Shown here one piece after another: positions 55,258-64,000 of a stretch of 64,000 nucleotides of DNA. A program made the translations under genes and the position numbers. Every line of letters begins with the position of its first letter. The stretch's first letter is position 1. Source of the stretch: Williamsia sp. DF01-3 (GTDB lineage: Bacteria > Actinomycetota > Actinomycetes > Mycobacteriales > Mycobacteriaceae). The notes below the pieces were generated by a model. It made no database searches. It was not told the origin of the DNA and saw nothing but the letters and a program-made list of their open reading frames with translations. The stretch is taken from positions 4,357,733 to 4,421,732 of the forward strand of contig NZ_JALKFS010000005.1 of assembly GCF_023051145.1 (NCBI RefSeq), given 5' to 3'.

Positions 55258-56349
55258 TCAGGACACTGAGTCGGGCGATGGGTTGCCCCACCTGGAGGCG
55301 ATCGCTCCCCACGGATCGGCGAACCGGCCCGGCGTGTGGCGATACGGCGACTGAGCGCGCAGGTATCTGCGCATCGCCGGGGCGATCACCCGCAGCGGGT
55401 AACGCCTGACACCCACCCGATCGCGGGTCTCGGCGATGAGGTCTGCAAGCGTGTGCCGCTGGAATCCCAGGGCCGCCTGCGCGGAGCTGGTGTCCATCCA
55501 ATCCGTGGCGAACCAGTCGCGGTCGCTGCCCGGATTTCCTGCCCTGCCGATGGGGAGTCCACCGGTGAGACCCATCGCCTCCGAGACAGCCGGAGCGAGG
55601 AAACCCTGTGTGATGCGGTGCGACTCGTCACCGCCGATCAGATAGATCTCCTTGCTCATCTGGCCGGTGGCGGCTGCGGCGAACGCATGGGCGACATCGC
55701 GCACGTCCACGGTCTGGATGCGGCCGTCCGTGGGCAGCAAGCCTTCGAAATAGATGAGGTCCTTGTCGATGTCCCAACGAGGTTCGGCGGTCAGTACCCC
55801 GCCCAGCCGCAAGATCACCCAGTCGAGATGCGAACCGGCGACGATGCTTTCGGCTTCGGCCTTGTGCGCGCCGTACAGGTCCGCCGGTGCCGACGCCAAA
55901 TCCGGGGTGAGGACATCGTCCACCCGGTGTGGGTTCCGCGGCCCGTACACGGCCACGCTTGATGCCTGGATGAACCGCGGCGGGGATGGTTGGGCAACAG
56001 CGGCATCGACCAGGGACTGCGTGGCCGTCACGTTGACCTTGCGGGCGAGGTCAGGGCGCGCGTAGCAAGCGGGCGGGATGACTGCGGCCAAGTGCACGAT
56101 GGCCGTCGGACGAACCGCGGACACAAGCGCATTCAGTGCGGCGGGATCGGTCAGGTCGGCCCATCTGACGTCGAGCCCGTTCCTGCCGGCGAGCCCGTTG
56201 CTGCCTCTGAGCCGAGCGGCCTTCTTGTGATTGGGCTCGATGTCGAGGTCGGTGGCCACCACATCGTGGCCACCGGCCAGCAGGGTGCGGACCAACTCGG
56301 CACCCACCAGGCCGAAAGCTCCTGTGACGAGTATGCGATCAGTTGACAT
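55258..56349 (-). CDS. NAD-dependent epimerase/dehydratase family protein
   Basis: A 363-residue extended SDR: GAFGLVGAELV cofactor motif, DLTDPAALNAL, HLAAVIPP, Ser in ASSVAVYGPRNP and YGAHK (Tyr-Lys). Convergent with the molybdopterin gene, 3 nt apart. Divergent from the amidohydrolase, with operator B between. Family members include sugar epimerases and 3-beta-hydroxysteroid dehydrogenases; which applies is not clear from the sequence. Confidence 0.88.
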   Translation of the reverse strand: MSTDRILVTGAFGLVGAELVRTLLAGGHDVVATDLDIEPNHKKAARLRGSNGLAGRNGLDVRWADLTDPAALNALVSAVRPTAIVHLAAVIPPACYARPDLARKVNVTATQSLVDAAVAQPSPPRFIQASSVAVYGPRNPHRVDDVLTPDLASAPADLYGAHKAEAESIVAGSHLDWVILRLGGVLTAEPRWDIDKDLIYFEGLLPTDGRIQTVDVRDVAHAFAAAATGQMSKEIYLIGGDESHRITQGFLAPAVSEAMGLTGGLPIGRAGNPGSDRDWFATDWMDTSSAQAALGFQRHTLADLIAETRDRVGVRRYPLRVIAPAMRRYLRAQSPYRHTPGRFADPWGAIASRWGNPSPDSVS

Positions 56350-56410
56350 CGACACACCTTTATCGCGGACTCGCGGGGCAGTTCCCCGCCGGACTCCACC
56401 ATTAAAACAT

Positions 56411-56424
56411 ACAGGTGTCTGGAC
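56411..56424. promoter_or_regulatory. Operator B, between epimerase and amidohydrolase genes
   Basis: ACAGGTGTCTGGAC equals operator A (read on the opposite strand ACACGTGTCTGGAC) at 13 of 14 positions. It lies 62 nt upstream of the epimerase ATG and 47 nt upstream of the amidohydrolase start, in the 121-bp divergent gap. It suggests control by one of the two paralogous TetR proteins. Confidence 0.5.
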
Positions 56425-56470
56425 ATGAGTCCATCCAGCCGATGTCGACCACGGCAGCGCAATCGGTAGC

Positions 56471-57379
56471 GTGGGCGAGGTGTCCGAGCCTTCCCCCTCG
56501 TCCCCGGCAGAGGTGCACGCCGTTCGCAGCATCTGGAGCGACCTGGACCTCCCCGGACTGATCGACGTCCACACCCATTTCATGCCGAAGTCGGTGATGG
56601 ACAAGGTCTGGGCCTATTTCGATGCCGCCGGCCCGCTCGTCGGAAGGCCGTGGCCGATCACCTACCGCACCGACGAACAACAGCGAGTACAGACATTGCG
56701 CGATTTCGGGGTCACGACATTCACGTCGATGATCTATCCGCACAAACCCGACATGGCCGCCTGGCTCAACAGCTGGGCCGCGGAGTTCGCGTCGCACACC
56801 CCCGACTGTCTACGAACTGCCACCTTCTACCCGGAGCCCTCTGCACCGGCGTACGTCGACGCCGCGATCGAATCGGGCACATCGGTGTTCAAGGCGCACA
56901 TCCAGGTCGGCGACTACAGTCCGCTCGACCCACTGCTCGATCCGGTGTGGGGATCCGTCGCCGATGCGGGGACACCGGTTGTCATCCATTGCGGATCAGG
57001 CCCGGCGCCGGGGACCTTCACCGGCCCGGAGCCCATCGCCGAACTGCTGCAGCGGTTTCCGGAGCTGACGTTGATCATCGCGCACATGGGCATGCCGGAA
57101 TACGCGGACTTTCTTGATATCGCAAGCCACCACGAACGGGTTCATCTCGACACGACGATGGCATTCACCGACTTCGCTGAAGAGATGGCACCGTTTCCCG
57201 GCGACCGCAGGGCACAGCTGGCCGATCTGGGTCACCGCGTCCTGTGGGGCAGCGACTTCCCCAACATCCCCTACGGCTACGCGACGGCACTTCGTGCGGT
57301 CACCCGACTCGACATGGGCGACGAGTGGTTACGCCGGGTGCTGCACCACAACGCGTCGGAGTTGTTCGGTCTCGACTAG
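56471..57379 (+). CDS. Amidohydrolase-2 family (TIM-barrel) protein
   Basis: A 302-residue metal-dependent hydrolase: HTHF metal site near residue 34, the HCGSG and AHMGMPEYADF segments, and WGSDFPNIPYGY with the catalytic Asp. Family members hydrolyse or decarboxylate lactones and aromatic acids. The start is GTG (56471; an in-frame GTG at 56480 is possible). Stop codon shares CTAG with the convergent DUF2277 gene. Confidence 0.88.
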   Translation: MGEVSEPSPSSPAEVHAVRSIWSDLDLPGLIDVHTHFMPKSVMDKVWAYFDAAGPLVGRPWPITYRTDEQQRVQTLRDFGVTTFTSMIYPHKPDMAAWLNSWAAEFASHTPDCLRTATFYPEPSAPAYVDAAIESGTSVFKAHIQVGDYSPLDPLLDPVWGSVADAGTPVVIHCGSGPAPGTFTGPEPIAELLQRFPELTLIIAHMGMPEYADFLDIASHHERVHLDTTMAFTDFAEEMAPFPGDRRAQLADLGHRVLWGSDFPNIPYGYATALRAVTRLDMGDEWLRRVLHHNASELFGLD

Positions 57380-57657
57380 GCTCCGCGCGCCGCTCGCGCC
57401 GCGATCCGCGCCTGCACCTCGGGACGACGCAGAGGCGGAACGGTTTTGGGGGGTTGTCGCCGGGGCGGCAACGACTGGAGCAACTCTTGCGTCGCAGCGG
57501 TCACCCGCAGGACCGCGAGTTCGAACGCCTGCTGGTTCGCCTCGGACGGCTTCTGCACGCCGCTGACCTTGCGAACGTACTGGCGGGCCGCGGCCTCGAT
57601 CTCAACGTCGGTGGCCGGAGGTTCGAGTCCACGAAGCTCAGTGATGTTGCGACACAT
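57376..57657 (-). CDS. DUF2277 family protein
   Basis: A 93-residue protein starting MCRNITELRGLEPPATDVEIEAAARQYVRKVSG, the DUF2277 signature. It lies 15 nt downstream of the quinone oxidoreductase gene and is probably co-transcribed. Its TAG stop lies on the same CTAG as the convergent amidohydrolase stop. Function unknown. Confidence 0.9.
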   Translation of the reverse strand: MCRNITELRGLEPPATDVEIEAAARQYVRKVSGVQKPSEANQQAFELAVLRVTAATQELLQSLPPRRQPPKTVPPLRRPEVQARIAARAARGA

Positions 57658-57672
57658 TGTTTTCCACTCCCA

Positions 57673-58641
57673 TTATTCCGATATCTTGACTACCGCCTTG
57701 CCGAGGACCTTGCCTGCCGCCAGGTCGTCGAGAGCCTGGGGCAGATCGGCCAGTTCATAGGTCACGTTCACCGGTGGCCGCATGCCGTCGGCGATCATGG
57801 TGGTCAGCTCCTGGTGGATCTGCGCCGGAAGTCCGGGGTGGGTGCGGACGTACTCGCCCCAGGCAGCTCCGACCACCGAGATGTTCCGGAACAGCACCCG
57901 GTTCAACTTGACCGTGGGGATACCGCCTGCCGCGAACCCGATGACCACGAACCGGCCGTCCGGGGCCACCTGACGCAGCGCCTCGTCGAACACCTCGCCC
58001 CCCACCGGGTCGATCAGGACGTCGACACCGTTGCCGGTGAGTTCCTTGATCCGCGAGCCCCAGCCTTCCTCGAGCTGAACCACCTCGTCGGCGCCCATCT
58101 CCCGCAGCATCTCTTCGGCACCGGTGCGATGCACGATGGCGATCACCCTGGCGCCCATTGCCTTTGCCACGCGGATGGTTGCCACGCCCACACCCCCGGC
58201 GCTACCGAGAACGCCGACGGTCTCACCCGGTTCGAGATGGGCACGTGTCTTCAGCGCGAACAGCGCGGTCTGGAAGTTGATGCCCATGGCGGCACCCTCG
58301 TCGAATGTGAGGCCGTCCGGGATGGGCAGCAATTGCTCGGGCGCCGCAGCCACCTTTTCGGCAAAACCGCCCACCACCGACATGACAAGAACCCGGTCGC
58401 CCACCGACAGGTCGGATCCCTCGGGCACCCACGACACGACACCCGCCACCTCGGTGCCCGGGGTGAACGGAGTCGGCACCCTGAGCTGGTACTTGCCCTG
58501 GCTCATCAGGAGGTCGGGGAAGCAGACGCCGCAGGATTTGATGTCGACCAGCACCTGGGTGCCGGTGGGTTCCGGATCCGGGACCTCGTTCAGGGACAAT
58601 CCGCTCGGGCCGGTTTCTTCGGTGAGTATCTGCGCCTTCAT
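57673..58641 (-). CDS. NADPH:quinone oxidoreductase-like medium-chain dehydrogenase
   Basis: A 322-residue zinc-independent MDR: the catalytic-zinc positions are not filled as in alcohol dehydrogenases (SCGVCFPDLL), and the Rossmann motif is GSAGGVGVATIRVAK. GQYELRTPFTPGTEVAG-type segment present. Start ATG at 58641 (MKAQILTEE). Likely reduces quinones or enones with NADPH. Divergent from the methyltransferase gene. Confidence 0.9.
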   Translation of the reverse strand: MKAQILTEETGPSGLSLNEVPDPEPTGTQVLVDIKSCGVCFPDLLMSQGKYQLRVPTPFTPGTEVAGVVSWVPEGSDLSVGDRVLVMSVVGGFAEKVAAAPEQLLPIPDGLTFDEGAAMGINFQTALFALKTRAHLEPGETVGVLGSAGGVGVATIRVAKAMGARVIAIVHRTGAEEMLREMGADEVVQLEEGWGSRIKELTGNGVDVLIDPVGGEVFDEALRQVAPDGRFVVIGFAAGGIPTVKLNRVLFRNISVVGAAWGEYVRTHPGLPAQIHQELTTMIADGMRPPVNVTYELADLPQALDDLAAGKVLGKAVVKISE

Positions 58642-58643
58642 AA

Positions 58644-59375
<732 letters not shown>

Positions 59376-59383
59376 CCCCTGAT

Positions 59384-59416
59384 CGCTGACGCCCGGCCAT
59401 GGGCCTGGCGTCAGCG
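59384..59416. terminator. Bidirectional hairpin between convergent genes
   Basis: CGCTGACGCC (59384-59393) and GGCGTCAGCG (59407-59416) form a perfect 10-bp stem. The loop contains a second GGCC/GGCC pairing. The right arm includes the stop codon of the phosphoesterase. No T run follows, common for actinobacterial terminators. Confidence 0.65.
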
Positions 59417-59923
59417 GTTCACCTTCTCGATCCGATGCAGAACGACATCGCCGAGGTCGCCATCGGCCACGCGAGCAGTCATGTACGTGCAATACGGCTG
59501 CCTGCGCCGGTCGGTGGGCGAACCGGGATTGAGTAGACGCAGACCCGTGCCCGTGGTGGTGTCCCACGGGATGTGGCTGTGACCGAACACCAGGACATCG
59601 GTGTCGGGGTACGCGATCGACATCCGTTTGTCCCGACCCACTGACGCGCCGGTCTCATGCGTGACCGTGAAACGCAGCCCGCCGAGGGTCACATCGGCGC
59701 GCTCGGGCATGCGCGAGCGAAGATCAGGGCCGTCGTTGTTCCCCCAGCACGCGATCAGTCGTTTCGCCCGGCGCTCGAGTGCTTCGAAGCTTGCCAGGTC
59801 GACCCAGTCACCGGCGTGGATCACCACATCCGCCCGGTCGACCTCGTCCCACACGACCGAGGGAAGGTCTTTGGCGCGCTTGGGGATGTGGGTGTCGGCC
59901 AGCAGCAACAGTTTCACGACCAC
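59411..59923 (-). CDS. YfcE/MJ0936-type metallophosphoesterase
   Basis: A 170-residue calcineurin-like phosphoesterase: DTH, HAGDW, GNNDG, THETG and GHSHIP metal-binding motifs in order, at the usual length for the YfcE family. GTG start (59923, or a second GTG at 59917). Probably a phosphodiesterase on small substrates such as cyclic nucleotides. It stands between convergent genes. Confidence 0.9.
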   Translation of the reverse strand: MVVKLLLLADTHIPKRAKDLPSVVWDEVDRADVVIHAGDWVDLASFEALERRAKRLIACWGNNDGPDLRSRMPERADVTLGGLRFTVTHETGASVGRDKRMSIAYPDTDVLVFGHSHIPWDTTTGTGLRLLNPGSPTDRRRQPYCTYMTARVADGDLGDVVLHRIEKVNR

Positions 59924-59989
59924 AGTTCTACCGCCCGCGGCCGCGGTCTCACTCGGCGATCGGTCGATCGGAACCTTCGATCTACGCCT

Positions 59990-61357
59990 TCATCGGCCTG
60001 CCGACCACCCGGCAGTGGCGCGGTGGGCATCGCCGAGGATCTCCGCGCGATCCTCGCCGAGGACAAAACCACGCGCGATCGCCTCGTCGGCGGCAGCCGT
60101 GTACTGCTCGAGATACGCCTCGGGTGTGCCGTACATCGTGGTGAGTTCAGACGGGGACAACGGGACGGTGGACCCGAACAGCTGGCAGATCCGAGACGCC
60201 GTGGCCGTGCTGAACCCGCTGAGGACCGACGTCGGGACCTCCACGCTCGGGGTGCGCACTCCCCCGACGACGTTGCCCACCGCATCGGTGACGAACCGCG
60301 GAGTGGGCCCGGTGTCGTCCACCGCCATCTGCTCGGCGGCAGGCGGCTCGCGCCCGTCGCTCACCCAGGCAGCGAGATGACGCAGGGCGGCCCGGACGAC
60401 AAAGCGTTGTTGGCCGTCGTTGACCGCGGTGGGACATCCCAGGAACGTCTCGAAATCACCGATCTGGAATCGGTCGGCGTGCGCACTGCCTGCGACTTCC
60501 CACAGTCGCAGTCGGGCCGAATCGTCTTGTCGGGCAGGGTGGTACCAGAGATGCCCCAAGATGTCGGTCTCGGTTTGCACGAGGATCACCGGGACGTCGA
60601 GATCGTCGCGGATTCGCACGGCTGGTGCACCCAGAGCGGCGACGAGATCGATGGCCCGGCCAGGTTCCCCGAGCGGCATGGGGGCGCCTGCCCGGCTGTG
60701 GATGACAAACCCGTCGACGAGACGGTCATGCGGCTGGACGCCGTTCGCATACGTGGTCATGGCGAGCGCGGACTGGGACTCACCGACCGCCAGCACCCGC
60801 TGGATGTCGAGGTGGGCCAGCGGGGTCGCAGAGCCGTTTCGCAAGGTGTCGATGATCTTCGAGAAGATCGAATAGCTGTAGCCGTCGCCGGGGTGATGCA
60901 GGCCGCCGTACCGCTCCGGGTCGGCACCGACCAGGCCCTTCGGCGCGCCATCACCGACGGCCACCGTCGCCGAGCCACCCTGCACGCCGGAGAACTGCGC
61001 CGACACCCCCACCCAGGCGTATCCGCCCCGGACGATCTCCTCGCTCAGGTAGGTGTAGTCGGGGGCCGCGTCCTGTCCGCTGCTGACGTTCAGCCACTCC
61101 ACCACCAGCGTGCCGTTGAAGCGCTCGGCGTCGGCGGGCGCTCGCGTGACCACGCGGGTGATGAACTCGGCGTCATCGACCGGCTCGATGTCGAAACGGC
61201 CATCGGCCGGCAGGTCGGCGGCGGTGTACCTCGTCGCCACCCCCGACACCGCGTATTCACCCTCGTCATACCCGGCGCCGGCCAGGTCGGGGCCGGGCAC
61301 CGCCGACATCAGCGACAGGCCGGCACCTCCGCTGAGCACCGCGAACTCGACGCCCAT
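59990..61357 (-). CDS. Alpha/beta hydrolase domain protein (PF20091-like)
   Basis: A 455-residue hydrolase with nucleophile GESQSALAM, and AGSAHADRFQIGD near the C-terminal third carrying the likely His. A large insert (LNVSSGQDAAPDYTYLSEEIVRGG) is typical of this family, which lacks a signal peptide here. The start is ATG (MGVEFAVLSGG); 46 nt separate it from the next hydrolase upstream. Substrate unknown. Confidence 0.8.
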   Translation of the reverse strand: MGVEFAVLSGGAGLSLMSAVPGPDLAGAGYDEGEYAVSGVATRYTAADLPADGRFDIEPVDDAEFITRVVTRAPADAERFNGTLVVEWLNVSSGQDAAPDYTYLSEEIVRGGYAWVGVSAQFSGVQGGSATVAVGDGAPKGLVGADPERYGGLHHPGDGYSYSIFSKIIDTLRNGSATPLAHLDIQRVLAVGESQSALAMTTYANGVQPHDRLVDGFVIHSRAGAPMPLGEPGRAIDLVAALGAPAVRIRDDLDVPVILVQTETDILGHLWYHPARQDDSARLRLWEVAGSAHADRFQIGDFETFLGCPTAVNDGQQRFVVRAALRHLAAWVSDGREPPAAEQMAVDDTGPTPRFVTDAVGNVVGGVRTPSVEVPTSVLSGFSTATASRICQLFGSTVPLSPSELTTMYGTPEAYLEQYTAAADEAIARGFVLGEDRAEILGDAHRATAGWSAGR

Positions 61358-61403
61358 CAGGCGACCTTTCTGTAGCGACCGGGAGTCATCCTCATCGGTG
61401 GTG

Positions 61404-62303
61404 TCATGTCCGCGCATCCCCTCGTGCCGTGGTGGCCGGCGACCGGCCGATGCGCGAGAGTATCGCGTCGGCGATGGCCTCCGGATGCTCGTCGGGCAGC
61501 CAGTGCGAGGCATCTGGGATCTCGATGAAGTGGTAGTCGCCGCGCACGAACTCGCCGCAACGCTCGGCTCCGGCCCTCGCGATCGCGATGTCGCCCGAAC
61601 TCCACACGAACGTGGTCGGTACGTCGACGACGGGAACGTCTTCACTCGCCGGGGTCTGAGCGCGGTACCAGTTCAGAGCGGCGGTCATCGCCCCGGGCGC
61701 GCTGAGGACCCGCACATGCTGGTCGGCCACATCACTGGGAACCGCATCCCCGAAACCCATCCGCAGCGCAGCGGCATCGTCGGCCAGCAGATTGAACTCG
61801 GGCTCATCCGGTATCTGGAAGTACTCCATGTACCCCGAACGCTCCCGCTGCTCGGGGTCTTCGCTCTTGGCCCACGCGAAAGCTGCGGGATGCGGCACGG
61901 ATACGGCGGTCAGCGACGAGATCCGTTCGGGATGCCGCGCGGCCACGGTCCAAGCGACGGCAGCTCCCCAGTCGTGTCCCACGAGATGCACGGTGTCCAG
62001 CCCGAGTGCGTCACAGATGGCGATGACGTCCGCGACGAGTTCGTCGAGCTGGTAGGCGTCGACCTCGACGGGGCGGGCGCCGGCCGAGTAACCGCGCTGA
62101 TCAGGTGCGATCGTCGCGTAACCGGCGTCCCGCAGCAGGTCGGCAACAGCTCTCCAGGATGCTCGCGATTCGGGGAACCCGTGCAGCATCAGCACAGTCC
62201 CTGCCGGCGGTGACTCCGGCCGCGACACCGAGATGTCGAACGTCAGATCACCGACGGTCACCTGCTCCGGCGTGGTCCCGCCGCCGTTTGCCCCATTGGT
62301 CAC
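61404..62303 (-). CDS. Epoxide hydrolase-like alpha/beta hydrolase
   Basis: A 299-residue alpha/beta hydrolase: HGFPESRASW (oxyanion), the nucleophile elbow GHDWGAAVAW with Asp as nucleophile, GDIAIARAG and DASHWLPDEHP (His). The Asp nucleophile and HGFPE are those of epoxide hydrolases and haloalkane-type hydrolases. GTG start (VTNGANGG). It forms an operon with the PF20091-like hydrolase. Confidence 0.9.
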   Translation of the reverse strand: MTNGANGGGTTPEQVTVGDLTFDISVSRPESPPAGTVLMLHGFPESRASWRAVADLLRDAGYATIAPDQRGYSAGARPVEVDAYQLDELVADVIAICDALGLDTVHLVGHDWGAAVAWTVAARHPERISSLTAVSVPHPAAFAWAKSEDPEQRERSGYMEYFQIPDEPEFNLLADDAAALRMGFGDAVPSDVADQHVRVLSAPGAMTAALNWYRAQTPASEDVPVVDVPTTFVWSSGDIAIARAGAERCGEFVRGDYHFIEIPDASHWLPDEHPEAIADAILSRIGRSPATTARGDART

Positions 62304-62342
62304 CTGCGGCAGTCTACTGAGCACGCTCCGTCCCACCAATGA

Positions 62343-62357
62343 TTTGCACAGTGCAAA
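62343..62357. promoter_or_regulatory. 15-bp perfect palindrome in the hydrolase/ADH divergent gap
   Basis: TTTGCACAGTGCAAA is a 7-1-7 inverted repeat, 40 nt upstream of the epoxide-hydrolase-like GTG. A single half site, TTTGCAC, occurs at 49709 before the spirocyclase gene. Possible repressor site for the hydrolase pair; regulator unknown. Confidence 0.4.
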
Positions 62358-62407
62358 CACTCTGCGAAAGCGGTTGCGCCACTTGACACTCAGACGCGGG
62401 ATTCTCG

Positions 62408-62463
62408 TTGACAGTACCGCGCTGCTGTGAACTAATGACGGAACAAATGTGACGTGGGTCGCA
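62408..62463 (+). promoter_or_regulatory. Promoter and operator of the zinc ADH operon
   Basis: TTGACA (62408-62413), 17 nt, ACTAAT (62431-62436), then ATGTGACGTGGGTCGCA. The inverted repeat TGTGAC-GTGG-GTCGCA is 62448-62463, about +5 to +20 from the expected start. It matches the site at 49689 in layout and sequence (identical at all but three bases over AAATGTGACGTRGGTCKCA). A second TTGACA at 62383 has no good -10. Confidence 0.6.
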
Positions 62464-62505
62464 TCGATGGCCGGTGCGTGCACCGGCCGTGATCGGGGAG
62501 CGAAC

Positions 62506-63501
62506 ATGCGGGCAGCTGTGGTCGACACCGGAACGTTCTCGGTGTGCGAGGTCGACGATCCCACACCCGGCCCCGACGATCTGATCCTCGAGGTGAGCGC
62601 GTGCGGCATCTGTGGATCAGACATCAAGACCGCCCCCTTTCTGCCCGCGGGAACGATCATGGGACACGAGTTCTCCGGCACCGTTGTCGCTGCCGGGCGC
62701 GATGTCGCCGCTCGGTGGCAGATCGGAACGCCGGCGACCGCGATGCCCGTGAGCGGTTGCGGCACATGCCTTTCCTGCGTGTGCGGGGACGTGGCCCGAT
62801 GCACGCGGGTCGAGGCGTTCGGCCTGGGTGGACGCGCCGGCGGATTCGCGGAGTACATCCGGGTCAGCGCCCGCGAGACGGTTCGATTCGACGGCGCACC
62901 CACCGCGGTCGGCGCGGTCACCGAGCCTCTTGCCGTGGGGTTGCACGCCGTTGCCCGCGGAGCCATCAAGCCCGGCCATCGTGTGCTGATCGTCGGCGCG
63001 GGGCCGGTCGGTATCGCCATCCTGCTCTGGGCAGTCCGCCAAGGCGTCGACGAGATCGTGGTGTCCGATCCGGTCGCCTCCCGGCGTACCTCCGCGGTCC
63101 TCTATGGCGCATCCTCGGTTGTTGATCCCACCGCCGATCACCCAGGTGAGGGTTTCGACGTCGTCTTCGAATGTGTGGGGTCGCGCGGGATGATCGCCGC
63201 CTGCCTCGAATCCGTTGCACCCCGCGGCCGGATCGTGGTGGCCGGAGTGTGCCTCGAAGAGGACGGCTTCATGCCCGTCGCCGGCGTGGTGAAGGACATC
63301 GACATGAGCTTCGTCTCGTACTACACCAGACAGGAGTTCACCCTCGCCGCAAAACTGTTGCAGCACAGCAGGATCGACGTCTCCGACTTCATCACCGGCC
63401 GCGGCGGGCTCGACGACCTCGGCCGGCTGATCACCGAACTGGGGTCGCCGTCGAATCAGCAGAAAGTACTCATCGAACCGCAGCAGGTGCTGGTCGGCTG
63501 A
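62506..63501 (+). CDS. Zinc-dependent alcohol dehydrogenase (sorbitol/threonine-type MDR)
   Basis: A 331-residue zinc MDR: ACGICGSDIK (catalytic Cys), MGHEFSG (His-Glu) and a structural-zinc lobe that is partly altered (GCGTCLSCVCGDVARCTR, still four Cys). Rossmann motif GAGPVGIAI. ATG after GGGGAG (62495-62500). Followed by an SDR gene with a 29-nt gap. Probably oxidises a secondary alcohol in a catabolic route. Confidence 0.9.
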   Translation: MRAAVVDTGTFSVCEVDDPTPGPDDLILEVSACGICGSDIKTAPFLPAGTIMGHEFSGTVVAAGRDVAARWQIGTPATAMPVSGCGTCLSCVCGDVARCTRVEAFGLGGRAGGFAEYIRVSARETVRFDGAPTAVGAVTEPLAVGLHAVARGAIKPGHRVLIVGAGPVGIAILLWAVRQGVDEIVVSDPVASRRTSAVLYGASSVVDPTADHPGEGFDVVFECVGSRGMIAACLESVAPRGRIVVAGVCLEEDGFMPVAGVVKDIDMSFVSYYTRQEFTLAAKLLQHSRIDVSDFITGRGGLDDLGRLITELGSPSNQQKVLIEPQQVLVG

Positions 63502-63530
63502 CCGGCACCAGTGAGAACACAGGAGCCATC

Positions 63531-64000
63531 ATCAGTAACCACAGCAAGGTCTCGCTTGTCATCGGCGGCGCCTCCGGAATCGGACTCGCAACCTCTCGAC
63601 TACTGGCCGCAGGCGGTGACACCGTTGTCCTGGCCGACGTCAACGCCGAGCAGGCCGCACAGCGGGCAACCGAGATCGGCCCATCGGTCACCGCCAAGCG
63701 GCTCGACGTGACGGACGAGGATTCCGTCGACCGCGCCTTCACCGAGATCGTGGCTGAACACGGCCAGCTCCACAGCGTCGTCAACTGCGCCGGCCTCACG
63801 ATCCCCGGCGCCATCGCCGACCTGGCCCTGGCCGATTGGCAGACCACCATCGATGTCTGCCTCACCGGGGCGTTCCTGGTGACCAAACACTCGGCCAGAC
63901 ACCTCGCGGACGGCGGCAGCCTGATCACCATCGCATCGCTGAACGGCAGGCAGCCGGGAACGGGTATGGCAGCGTACTGCGCCGCGAAAGCCGGCGTGCT
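63531..64000 (+). CDS. Short-chain dehydrogenase/reductase, partial, with unusual start
   Basis: Reading from 63531 gives ISNHSKVSLVIGGASGIGLATSRLLAAGG, a clear SDR cofactor motif (GGASGIG), then NCAGLTIPGAIADL and, near the window edge, the catalytic SLNGRQPGTGMAAYCAAKAG. No ATG, GTG or TTG lies in frame near the start. AGGAG (63521-63525) is 5 nt before ATC. Either translation starts at ATC/CTG or a base is missing at the start. The gene continues beyond the window. Confidence 0.82.
   Translation, partial: MSNHSKVSLVIGGASGIGLATSRLLAAGGDTVVLADVNAEQAAQRATEIGPSVTAKRLDVTDEDSVDRAFTEIVAEHGQLHSVVNCAGLTIPGAIADLALADWQTTIDVCLTGAFLVTKHSARHLADGGSLITIASLNGRQPGTGMAAYCAAKAGV

Noticed and set aside
59657-61375. 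Long plus-strand reading frame opposite the phosphoesterase and hydrolase
   Set aside because: No recognisable domain; both minus-strand genes have intact catalytic motifs.
63511-63711. Short plus-strand frame starting GTG at 63511
   Set aside because: It is a different frame from the SDR coding sequence and has no domain.

Overview
The window is a high-GC actinobacterial chromosome segment, most likely from Mycobacteriales (Gordonia/Williamsia/Rhodococcus type). Supporting signs are the rpsL-rpsG-fusA-tuf order, WS/DGAT acyltransferases, a DUF222/HNH (13E12-type) gene, frequent GTG starts, and a gene block that matches the Mycobacterium tuberculosis cyp51 neighbourhood (Rv0762c to Rv0771) in order and protein sequence. 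No rRNA, tRNA, CRISPR array, insertion sequence or prophage was seen. The window opens inside a cytochrome P450 and closes inside an SDR gene.

Layout. 1-5.5 kb: translation operon rpsL-rpsG-fusA-tuf (minus strand) with a consensus promoter and a strong terminator, preceded by a partial P450. 5.5-13.4 kb: SulP transporter, secreted SGNH hydrolase, a GAF/AAA/Fis regulator, and an aldehyde dehydrogenase plus NDMA-type alcohol dehydrogenase pair. 13.4-15.2 kb: a crotonase and an SRPBCC/ArsR pair with two operator copies. 15.2-24.9 kb: an eight-gene translationally coupled operon resembling the Pseudomonas atu (acyclic terpene) cluster: DinB-like protein, AtuA, acyl-CoA dehydrogenase, acyl-CoA carboxylase beta and alpha, acyl-CoA dehydrogenase, hydratase, TetR. 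A 34-bp palindrome sits at its head. 25-37.3 kb: the CYP51/CYP123/ferredoxin operon, headed by a TetR, diverging from aldA-SDR-HIBADH-CMD-LLM. 37.4-38.7 kb: HNH gene with an SOS-type box. 38.9-44.6 kb: Liv-type ABC transporter with a LivH-LivM-LivG fusion, and a TetR paralogous to the one in the cyp51 block. 44.7-49.6 kb: two WS/DGATs, an alpha/beta hydrolase and a frameshifted TetR. 49.8-55.3 kb: AveC-like spirocyclase with two molybdopterin oxidoreductases. 55.3-64 kb: epimerase, amidohydrolase, quinone oxidoreductase, methyltransferase, phosphoesterase, two hydrolases, a zinc alcohol dehydrogenase and an SDR.

Most of the window is catabolism of hydrophobic, probably isoprenoid or sterol-like compounds, plus lipid storage. 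Two repeated DNA motifs tie distant operons together. One (ATGTGAC-N3-GGTC) lies before the ald-adh pair, the spirocyclase/molybdopterin operon and the zinc ADH, with a weaker copy at the P450. The other (core GTCCAGACACGTGTCCAG) lies at the aldA/TetR divergent promoter, the Liv promoter and the epimerase/amidohydrolase gap. These possible local regulons are the most novel observation. Two apparent one-base deletions in homopolymer runs suggest either real gene decay or assembly error.
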